Assembly: GCA_017304125.1 (NCBI GenBank)
Contig: JAFKLV010000253.1
Coordinates: 1 to 16,170, forward strand
DNA: 16,170 nucleotides
Direction of reading: 5' to 3'
From: Sphingomonadales bacterium
Lineage (GTDB): Bacteria > Pseudomonadota > Alphaproteobacteria > Sphingomonadales > Sphingomonadaceae
The first letter of the stretch is position 1. Each line of letters starts with the position of its first letter. Below the pieces are notes generated by a model that worked only from the letters and a program-made list of their open reading frames with translations, had not been told where the DNA came from and did no database searches. Below are positions 5,788-11,368 of the stretch, one piece after another. Made by a program: the position numbers and the translations under genes.

Positions 5788-6528
5788 TTATGCCCGCACC
5801 GCCTTGCGCGGCCGGCTGCGCATCACCCCGGCGACCGCGCCGAAGCCCATGATCATCATCGCCCAGGTGCCCGGTTCGGGCACCCCGACGGCCGCCTTCA
5901 ACGACACCCCGTCGAGCATCGAGATCGGCGGGTGGCCGTTGGGCGTACCCTCAGCGAGAAACGACAGCATCTGCGAGGTTTGCGATGCGACGAAGGTCAT
6001 CGATTGCTGCTGCCAGTCGGCGTGACCGCCCTCGGGGAGCAGGAATTTGGTGGAATATTGGACGTCATTGCCGAACATCACCTTCCACATCTCGGTGGTC
6101 GGCCCGGTCTTTCCGTCCTGTTGACCCGCGGCCTGCCAGAAATTCAGTGTATATTTCTGCCCGACGGTGAGGCCGGATACTGTCTGATACAGCGCGCCGT
6201 TATAGTTCGTGTCGCCGTCGGCGAAGATAAAATCGCCACCGTCCGGGCTGTTTATCGGAAAGCCGGGATAGACGCCGAAGCTGCCGCTGGTTGCCTTGTC
6301 GGCGGTGCCGGGGCTGGCGACCCAAGTATAATTTCTTGTGGAATTTGGTGTCGAACCGGGCCGGGGATCGAAAGACCAATCGGTAAGCCCGGCATTGTGG
6401 ATCAATACTTTGTCGCCGTCGGCGACCTTGTTGACTTCGAACGACCCGTTCTTGATCAATTCAACGTCCGCGAACGCCGGGGTTGGCAAGATCAATGCGG
6501 CAAGTGCGGCAATCGCGAATTTCTTCAT
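5788..6528 (-). CDS. PEP-CTERM sorting-domain secreted protein, copy 1
   Basis: The 246-residue protein is exported and probably anchored or processed by the exosortase/PEP-CTERM system. Residues 1-20 are a signal peptide (M-K-K-F-A-I-A-A-L then P-T-P-A-F-A) with cleavage expected before D21. The C-terminus has the sorting signal V-P-E-P-G-T-W-A-M-M (PEP at 217-219), a hydrophobic stretch and an arginine-rich end (R-S-R-P-R-K). The middle part has N-G-S-F-E near its start, a Y-Q-T-V-S-G-L-T-V-G-Q motif and M-L-D-G-V-S-L before the tail, a pattern of beta-rich, carbohydrate-binding-like extracellular domains. It is a clear paralogue of the gene at 6815-7570. Substrate and function are unknown. 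No exosortase gene is in the window. Confidence 0.88.
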   Translation of the reverse strand: MKKFAIAALAALILPTPAFADVELIKNGSFEVNKVADGDKVLIHNAGLTDWSFDPRPGSTPNSTRNYTWVASPGTADKATSGSFGVYPGFPINSPDGGDFIFADGDTNYNGALYQTVSGLTVGQKYTLNFWQAAGQQDGKTGPTTEMWKVMFGNDVQYSTKFLLPEGGHADWQQQSMTFVASQTSQMLSFLAEGTPNGHPPISMLDGVSLKAAVGVPEPGTWAMMIMGFGAVAGVMRSRPRKAVRA

Positions 6529-6579
6529 AATATCATCCAGATATTCTGTTGTGCCGGATCAGTTCGGCTGGATGAATGC

Positions 6580-6586
6580 GATATAA
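6580..6586 (-). promoter_or_regulatory. Candidate -10 region of PEP-CTERM gene copy 1
   Basis: TTATATC on the minus strand begins 52 nt upstream of the start codon. The same heptamer occurs 51 nt upstream of the paralogue (7621-7627), while the sequence around it has diverged. Conservation of motif and distance suggests a shared core promoter. No good -35 partner is evident, so the sigma factor is unclear. Confidence 0.35.
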
Positions 6587-6622
6587 AATGATGTTGTGTA
6601 GCTAGTATCGCGTAAAAAGGCG

Positions 6623-6689
6623 TAAAGTTTCGGGGATTTGCTACGCGAAATCCAGCAACGGGACATTTGTTCAGTCTCGATCGATTGAC
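6623..6689. repeat. Duplicated upstream regulatory block, copy 1
   Basis: This 67-nt block matches 7663-7728 upstream of the paralogous gene. Shared landmarks in the same order are TAAAGTTT, CGAA.TCC, AACGGGACATTTG (6657-6669), TCTCG.TC and ATTGAC. It lies about 95-160 nt upstream of the PEP-CTERM start, so the regulatory region was duplicated together with the gene. The most conserved piece, CAAATGTCCCGTT read on the gene strand, is the best candidate for a regulator-binding site. Confidence 0.6.
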
Positions 6690-6696
6690 AAATGTC
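6662..6696. promoter_or_regulatory. Inverted repeat upstream of PEP-CTERM gene copy 1
   Basis: GACATTTGT (6662-6670) and ACAAATGTC (6688-6696) are perfect 9-nt inverted copies 17 nt apart, with the GATCGATC-like centre TCGATCGA between them. One arm is part of the conserved AACGGGACATTTG motif. The second arm is not present in copy 2, so the dyad is specific to this gene. It may be an operator for a dimeric regulator; the protein is unknown. Confidence 0.45.
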
Positions 6697-6795
6697 GTGG
6701 CGACTATCCGTACCCACGGCTCCAGTGGCTCGATATCGGGGGAGCGGGTCCGGCAGACGCAAATCCGCCGCACCGACGTGAGCCGGAGCGACGGG

Positions 6796-6819
6796 AAAAA
6801 ACGTAAGGTGAGCTTTACG
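6796..6819 (-). terminator. Intrinsic terminator overlapping the stop of PEP-CTERM gene copy 2
   Basis: On the minus strand CGTAA (6819-6815), an 8-nt loop and TTACG (6806-6802) form a short stem followed directly by six T residues (6801-6796). The stem includes the TAA stop codon. It is weak (5 bp) but has the correct order of stem and T run, so it may partly separate the two paralogous genes. Confidence 0.45.
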
Positions 6820-7570
6820 CCGTGCGGGCGGCGTTGCGCGGGCGGCGGCGCATCACACCGGCGACGGCGCCGAAGCCCATGATCATCATCGCCCAGGTGC
6901 TCGGCTCAGGCACGCCGCCAACCGGGGGGTGATATTCCTTCAGCGACACGCCATCGAGCATCGCGATCGGCGGCTGGCCGCCAGGTGTCCCTATCGCGAG
7001 GAAGGTCAGCAATTGTGAGGTTCCCGATGCGACGAATGACATCGACTGTTTCTGCCAATCGCCGACGCCGCCCTGGGGAAGCGAGAACATGTCCGAATAT
7101 TGCGTCTGGTTCCCGAACGTCACCTTCCACAATTCGGTCGTCGGGCCGACTTTATTGACTGCCTGGCCGGCGGCCTGCCAGAAATTCAGCGTATATTCCT
7201 GCCCGACAGTCAGGCCGGACACCGTTTGGTACAGCGCGCCGTTAAACTGGGGATCGGCATCGGCCATGATGAAATCGCCGCCGTCGGGGCTGGTTTTCGG
7301 GAAAGGGCCATAGACCGTGAGGTTGCCCCCGGCGGAGGCGTTATCAGCCGTTCCCGGCGAGGCGACTTCAGTCCAATTATACTGAAAGTTATTTGAGCCC
7401 AGCCTGTTTTGCCAGGTCCAGTCAGTCAGTCCGGAATAAAAGATCCACTGCCTGGAGCCGTCGGCAACGGTGTTGCTTTCAAACGATCCGTTCTTGATGA
7501 GTTCGACATCCGCCAGCGCGGGCGTCGGTAAGGCTAACGCGGCAAGCGCGGCTGCGAGAATTGTCTTCAT
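6815..7570 (-). CDS. PEP-CTERM sorting-domain secreted protein, copy 2
   Basis: This 251-residue protein is a tandem paralogue of the product of 5788-6528. It shares the 20-residue signal peptide form (ending P-T-P-A-L-A before D21), the D-V-E-L-I-K-N-G-S-F-E start of the mature protein, the S-P-D-G-G-D-F-I core, the Y-Q-T-V-S-G-L-T-V-G-Q motif and the M-L-D-G-V-S-L end. Its sorting signal is V-P-E-P-S-T-W-A-M-M with PEP at 221-223, then a hydrophobic stretch and R-R-R-P-R. Most differences lie at residues 32-100, the likely surface loops. DNA over the PEP-CTERM tail is nearly identical between the copies, which points to recent duplication or gene conversion. It ends in a short terminator and has an FNR-like box far upstream. 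Function beyond export and surface sorting is unknown. Confidence 0.88.
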   Translation of the reverse strand: MKTILAAALAALALPTPALADVELIKNGSFESNTVADGSRQWIFYSGLTDWTWQNRLGSNNFQYNWTEVASPGTADNASAGGNLTVYGPFPKTSPDGGDFIMADADPQFNGALYQTVSGLTVGQEYTLNFWQAAGQAVNKVGPTTELWKVTFGNQTQYSDMFSLPQGGVGDWQKQSMSFVASGTSQLLTFLAIGTPGGQPPIAMLDGVSLKEYHPPVGGVPEPSTWAMMIMGFGAVAGVMRRRPRNAARTA

Positions 7571-7620
7571 CGATCACCCCGATATTTTTGCGTGAGGGAA
7601 TAACATTGTCTGTCGGGGCA

Positions 7621-7627
7621 GATATAA
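7621..7627 (-). promoter_or_regulatory. Candidate -10 region of PEP-CTERM gene copy 2
   Basis: TTATATC on the minus strand begins 51 nt upstream of the start codon, at nearly the same distance as in copy 1 (52 nt). No convincing -35 element is seen at 16-18 nt. Confidence 0.35.
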
Positions 7628-7662
7628 ATCAGCGCGAGGCTGCAAACCTTTGTAAAATGTTA

Positions 7663-7728
7663 TAAAGTTTATAAAGCCCGGTCACCGAATCCTGAAACGG
7701 GACATTTGATCTCGGTCAATTGATTGAC
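7663..7728. repeat. Duplicated upstream regulatory block, copy 2
   Basis: This block is homologous to 6623-6689, with AACGGGACATTTG at 7696-7708 as its best-conserved part. It lies between moaC (which ends at 7786 on the same strand) and the PEP-CTERM start at 7570. The differences from copy 1 concentrate just beside the core motif, where this copy gains an FNR-like palindrome and copy 1 a longer dyad. Confidence 0.6.
7706..7719. promoter_or_regulatory. FNR/FixK-like box upstream of PEP-CTERM gene copy 2
   Basis: TTGATCTCGGTCAA fits the FNR/FixK consensus TTGAY-N4-RTCAA when read on the minus strand (TTGAC-CGAG-ATCAA). It lies 136-149 nt upstream of the PEP-CTERM start. A nearby TTGAT-N6-ATCAA pair (minus strand, partly overlapping downstream bases) adds further symmetry. 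Oxygen-responsive control of the gene is possible. The distance is long, and the copy 1 region lacks the box. Confidence 0.4.
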
Positions 7729-7785
7729 GGATCAACAATGATAAGCGGCATGCCGAGCGATTCGCCGCCACCGGCGACGGCGAAT

Positions 7786-8268
7786 TCAATCCCCGCGATC
7801 GTCCGCGCGCCAGTCCCCGGATCGCCCGCCACTCTTGGCGAGCAGCCGCACGCCCTCGATTCGCATCGCGCGATCGAGTGCCTTGGCCATGTCGTAGATC
7901 GTCAGCAGCGCGACCGACACTGCGGTCAACGCCTCCATCTCCACCCCGGTCTTGCCGTCGGTGGCGGTCGTTGCGGTGACCTCGACGTGATCGTCGCCGA
8001 CCGTCAGGTCGAGCGAGACGCGGGTGAGGGGGAGGGGGTGGCACAAGGGGATCAGCTCGCTGGTCCGCTTCGCCGCCATGATCCCCGCGACCCGCGCTAC
8101 CGCGAGCACATCGCCCTTCAGCGCCGCGCCGTCGCGGATTGCGGCGGCGGTGTCGGGAGACATCAGGATGCGCCCGGTCGCGATCGCTTCGCGCCGCGTG
8201 ACCTGCTTGTCGCCCACATCGACCATCCGCGCCGCGCCGGCATCGTCGATATGGGTGAGCCGCGTCAT
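7786..8268 (-). CDS. moaC: Cyclic pyranopterin monophosphate synthase MoaC
   Basis: MoaC makes cyclic pyranopterin monophosphate from 3',8-cyclo-dihydro-GTP, the second step of molybdenum cofactor synthesis. The protein is 160 residues, the normal length. Key family residues are present: K51 in K-G-D, the L-C-H-P-L motif with H77, and D126/K129 in Y-D-M-A-K, followed by K-S-G-G-R-S-G near the C-terminus. The ATG at 8268-8266 overlaps the trpC stop in an ATGA. moaC is the last gene of this tight trp run. A moeA gene often follows moaC in relatives, but here the PEP-CTERM region follows instead. Confidence 0.95.
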   Translation of the reverse strand: MTRLTHIDDAGAARMVDVGDKQVTRREAIATGRILMSPDTAAAIRDGAALKGDVLAVARVAGIMAAKRTSELIPLCHPLPLTRVSLDLTVGDDHVEVTATTATDGKTGVEMEALTAVSVALLTIYDMAKALDRAMRIEGVRLLAKSGGRSGDWRADDRGD

Positions 8269-9044
8269 CCGATCAGTGCCCGCGTCGCCGCCTCGACATC
8301 GGGCTGCCGCATCAGCGATTCGCCGATCAGGAAGCAGCGCACGCCATGCGCGGCCATCGCGTCGAGATCGCCGCGCGTGGTCAGCCCGCTTTCGGCGACG
8401 AAGGTGCAATCGGCCGGCGCACGGCCGACCAGCTCGTAGGTCCGGGCGAAATCGACCGTGAAATCGCGCAGGTCACGGTTGTTGACCCCGATCAGCCGCG
8501 ACTTGAGCTTGAGCGCGCGCTCAAGCTCGCCGGCGTCGTGGACTTCGACCAGCACGTCCATCCCGCGCTCGATCGCCGCCGCCTCGATCTCGGCCAGCGC
8601 GCCATCGTCGAGCGCGGCCATGATCAGCAGGATCGCATCGGCACCGATCGCGCGCGCCTCGGCGGCCTGCCACGGATCGACCATGAAGTCCTTGCGCAGC
8701 ACCGGCAGGTCGCACGCTGCGCGCGCTGCGATCAGATAGGCCTCGCTGCCCTGGAAATAGTCCGCATCAGTCAGCACCGACAGGCACGCCGCGCCACCCG
8801 CCTGATAGGCGCGGGCATGCGCTGGCGGATCGAAATCGGCGCGGATCAGCCCCTTGGACGGGCTGGCCTTCTTGATCTCAGCGACGAGGCCATAGCCCGG
8901 CGCGCGATCGAGCGCGGCGCGGAAGCCGCGCGGTGCGCTCTGCTCGCGCGCGCGCGCATCGAGATCGGCGAGCGAGGCGGTGGCGCTGCGGGTGCGCACC
9001 TCGTCGCGCTTGGTGGCGAGAATCCGGTCGAGAACGTTGCTCAT
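8265..9044 (-). CDS. trpC: Indole-3-glycerol phosphate synthase TrpC
   Basis: TrpC closes the indole ring in tryptophan synthesis, converting CdRP to indole-3-glycerol phosphate. The 259-residue product is a monofunctional TIM barrel. Visible motifs are A-E-I-K-K-A-S-P-S-K-G (about 55-65) with catalytic E56 and K58, L-R-K-D-F-M-V-D, I-G-V-N-N-R-D-L and A-E-S-G-L, spaced as in the family. There is no fused TrpF domain, as is usual in alphaproteobacteria. It overlaps trpD by 4 nt at its start and moaC by 4 nt at its end, so translation is probably coupled throughout. Confidence 0.96.
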   Translation of the reverse strand: MSNVLDRILATKRDEVRTRSATASLADLDARAREQSAPRGFRAALDRAPGYGLVAEIKKASPSKGLIRADFDPPAHARAYQAGGAACLSVLTDADYFQGSEAYLIAARAACDLPVLRKDFMVDPWQAAEARAIGADAILLIMAALDDGALAEIEAAAIERGMDVLVEVHDAGELERALKLKSRLIGVNNRDLRDFTVDFARTYELVGRAPADCTFVAESGLTTRGDLDAMAAHGVRCFLIGESLMRQPDVEAATRALIG

Positions 9045-10030
9045 GCCCAGGCGATCCAGCGGTCGAGCAGCGCATTGGCCGCGCCCGAGTCGATCGCTTC
9101 CGCCGCCTGCGCCACCCCCTCGGGCAGCGTCGTGCCGCCCAGTGCCAGCGCGGCGGCGGCGTTGAGCAGCACCGCGTCGCGATAGGCGCCGTGCTCGCCG
9201 CCGAGCAAACGGCGCAAAGCAGCGGCGTTATACGCCGGGTCGCCGCCGTGGATCGCCGCGATCGGGTGACGCGGCAGCCCGGCGTCCTCCGGCGCGATCC
9301 GTGCCGGCAGCGCGACCGTGCCGACCGACACCGCGATCGTCGGCCCGGCGCCCGATACTTCGTCGAGCCCTTCCTCGCCCGAGACGACCAAGGCCGCCTC
9401 GGCGCCCAGCTCGGCCAGCGCGGCGGCATAGACCGGCGCGTAATCGGGCCGTGCGATGCCGATCAGCTGGCGGCTGACCCGCGCCGGATTGGCGAGCGGC
9501 CCCATCAGGTTGAAGATCGTGCGCTTGCCGATGTGGCGGCGGATCGGGGTAATGCGCTTCATCGCCGGGTGATGATTGGCGGCGAACAGGAAGCAGATGC
9601 CGAGTTCGGCCAACGTCTCCTCGGCGCAGGCGCCGGCGCGGTCCATGTCGAGCCCGAGCGCTTCGAGCGTGTCAGCGGCGCCGGCCTTGGACGAGGCGGC
9701 GCGGTTGCCGTGCTTGGCGACCGGGATGCCGCACGCCGCGACGACGAGGCTCACCGCGGTGGAAACGTTGAGCGTATGATGCCCGTCGCCGCCCGTGCCG
9801 CATACGTCGATCGCATGCGCCGGGGCGTGGATCGGGATCAGCCGCTCGCGCAGCGCGCGCGCCGCTTCGGCGATCTCGATTTCGGTTTCGCCGCGGTCGC
9901 TCAGCGCGATCAGGAAGTGCGCGATCGCCTCATCGCTGGCGCCGCCGTCGAGGATATCGGCAAAGGCCTGCGCAGCGCTGGGGCGGTCGAGCGGGGTGGC
10001 AGGATCGGGCAGCGGGCCGAAATCGGTCAC
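9041..10030 (-). CDS. trpD: Anthranilate phosphoribosyltransferase TrpD
   Basis: TrpD transfers phosphoribose from PRPP to anthranilate, the second step of tryptophan synthesis. The 329-residue protein has the PRPP-binding G-T-G-G-D-G loop at 78-83, N-V-S-T-A just after it and K-H-G-N-R-A-A-S-S at about 105-113. It starts with GTG at 10030-10028, which overlaps the trpG stop as GTGA. It ends overlapping trpC by 4 nt. It is not fused to trpG, unlike the enterobacterial enzyme. Confidence 0.96.
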   Translation of the reverse strand: MTDFGPLPDPATPLDRPSAAQAFADILDGGASDEAIAHFLIALSDRGETEIEIAEAARALRERLIPIHAPAHAIDVCGTGGDGHHTLNVSTAVSLVVAACGIPVAKHGNRAASSKAGAADTLEALGLDMDRAGACAEETLAELGICFLFAANHHPAMKRITPIRRHIGKRTIFNLMGPLANPARVSRQLIGIARPDYAPVYAAALAELGAEAALVVSGEEGLDEVSGAGPTIAVSVGTVALPARIAPEDAGLPRHPIAAIHGGDPAYNAAALRRLLGGEHGAYRDAVLLNAAAALALGGTTLPEGVAQAAEAIDSGAANALLDRWIAWA

Positions 10031-10608
10031 GCCTTGCTGCCCTTCAGGCCGGTCGCCTCGAGGAAATTGGCGAGCAGCGCATGGCCATGCTCGGTGGCGA
10101 TGCTTTCCGGGTGGAATTGCACGCCGTGGATCGGCAGCTCGCGGTGGCGCACGCCCATCACCGATCCGTCGGGCGCGGTGGCGTTGACCGGCAACTCGGC
10201 CGGCACGTCCTCGACGATCAGCGAATGATAGCGCGTCGCGGTGAACGGGGAGGGCAGCCCGGCGAACACCCCGGTGCCGTCATGCGTGATCGGCGAGGTC
10301 TTGCCGTGCATCAGCCCGCCGCGCACGACATGCCCGCCGAAATGCTGGCCGATCGACTGATGCCCGAGACACACGCCGAGCAACGGGCGGCGCGCCTCGG
10401 CGCAGGCGGCGACCAGATCGAGGCTGATCCCCGCCTCGTTCGGGGTGCACGGGCCGGGCGAGATCAGAAAGCCGGTGGCGTTGCTCGCCAGCGCCTCGGC
10501 CGCGGTCAGCGCGTCGTTGCGCACCACGCGCACCTCGGCGCCCAGCTCCATCAGATAATGGACCAGGTTCCAGGTGAAGCTGTCGTAATTGTCGACGACC
10601 AGGATCAT
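10027..10608 (-). CDS. trpG: Anthranilate synthase glutamine amidotransferase subunit TrpG
   Basis: TrpG releases ammonia from glutamine for the TrpE subunit of anthranilate synthase; the same subunit type (PabA) can serve p-aminobenzoate synthesis. The 193-residue class I amidotransferase has nucleophile C80 in G-V-C-L-G-H-Q and H166/E168 in Q-F-H-P-E-S. D-N-Y-D-S-F-T-W-N at the N-terminus is typical of TrpG. ATG at 10608-10606 follows AAGGCGG at a suitable distance. trpE is not adjacent: upstream is a divergent gene, so trpG heads this transcript. The 134-nt leader contains no run of Trp codons. Confidence 0.95.
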   Translation of the reverse strand: MILVVDNYDSFTWNLVHYLMELGAEVRVVRNDALTAAEALASNATGFLISPGPCTPNEAGISLDLVAACAEARRPLLGVCLGHQSIGQHFGGHVVRGGLMHGKTSPITHDGTGVFAGLPSPFTATRYHSLIVEDVPAELPVNATAPDGSVMGVRHRELPIHGVQFHPESIATEHGHALLANFLEATGLKGSKA

Positions 10609-10742
10609 TGCAGCGCCGCCTTAGGGGGCAAAGTCGATAACGGCAACGACTGTTGCTCGATCGAAACATCGGGTAATCGGATGGCTACGTTCGGCCGGGA
10701 TACAAGCCTCGACGGGGACGTTAGGTATAACAGGAGTTTCGC

Positions 10743-11228
10743 ATGTTCCGTCCGCTGATCACCGTCGCGCTGGCCGTGCTGCCGGCTGCCGCGCTTGCCG
10801 CGCAGGCGACGCAACCGGCGCCTGCCAAGGCTCCGGCCGAGACGGTGCATCAGGACGTCCAGGCCGAATCCGGCCAGCCGCCCAAGCGCATCCGCAGCGT
10901 GACGCTGACCGCGGACGAAAAATGCCCGCCCTCCACCTCGACCGAGGTGGTGGTGTGCAATCACATCGATCCCAACGATCAATATCGCGTGCCCAAGGAA
11001 TTACGCCGCCCGCTCGAAGTGCCGGCGCAGAACCAGAGCTGGGTCAATCGCGCGCAGCAGCAGGATGACGTCGGCCGCACCGCCGGCGGGCTGCCCAACA
11101 CCTGTTCGGCGGTCGGCAGCGGCGGCCAGACCGGCTGCGCGCAGATGAATGCGCGGCAATGGTATCTGGAGCGGCAGGCGATCAAGCGGGCGCAGCAGGA
11201 AGGCACCAATCCGCCGCCGCAGGATTGA
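10743..11228 (+). CDS. Secreted conserved protein of unknown function
   Basis: The 161-residue product starts with a signal peptide (M-F-R-P-L-I-T-V-A-L-A-V-L-P-A-A-A-L-A), with cleavage likely near residue 19-22, then a proline/alanine-rich linker. The mature part has four cysteines (C61, C72, C121, C132), suggesting one or two periplasmic disulphides. The motif E-V-V-V-C ... Y-R-V-P-K-E-L-R (68-88) recurs in small exported sphingomonad proteins of unknown function. The tail is polar and glutamine-rich. AGGAG (10732-10736) lies six nt before the ATG, so the start is firm. It is divergent from trpG and upstream of ccmF with a 140-nt gap. No enzymatic motif is seen. Confidence 0.8.
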   Translation: MFRPLITVALAVLPAAALAAQATQPAPAKAPAETVHQDVQAESGQPPKRIRSVTLTADEKCPPSTSTEVVVCNHIDPNDQYRVPKELRRPLEVPAQNQSWVNRAQQQDDVGRTAGGLPNTCSAVGSGGQTGCAQMNARQWYLERQAIKRAQQEGTNPPPQD

Positions 11229-11368
11229 GCCGCGCCAGCGTTGCCGCAAAGGCGCGACGAAGATTGCCGGCTTGTGTCGCGAAGCATCGTGCCGCAAGAG
11301 CGGCGACCGATGCGCTCTGATCGTCACAGCAACCCGATATTGAACGCGCGCGTGCGCGGCGACCGCGC

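Noticed and set aside
6636..6656. GG-N10-GC pattern resembling a sigma54 promoter upstream of PEP-CTERM gene copy 1
   Set aside because: The flanking bases fit TGGCAC-N5-TTGC poorly and the pattern is not kept in the otherwise homologous region of copy 2.
6667..6882. Plus-strand ORF across the gap between the two PEP-CTERM genes
   Set aside because: It has no ribosome-binding site, runs antisense into copy 2 and overlaps the conserved regulatory block; the translation is low-complexity and arginine-rich at its end.
7716..7832. 38-codon minus-strand ORF (GTG start) overlapping the 3' end of moaC, ending in G-M-P-L-I-I-V-D-P-S
   Set aside because: The peptide looks protein-like and could be a remnant of a lost neighbour, but it overlaps moaC, has no start signal and matches nothing I recognise. 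Comparison with relatives would be needed.
10609..10742. Possible trp leader/attenuator before trpG
   Set aside because: No short ORF with clustered Trp codons and no terminator hairpin with a T run was found on the minus strand.
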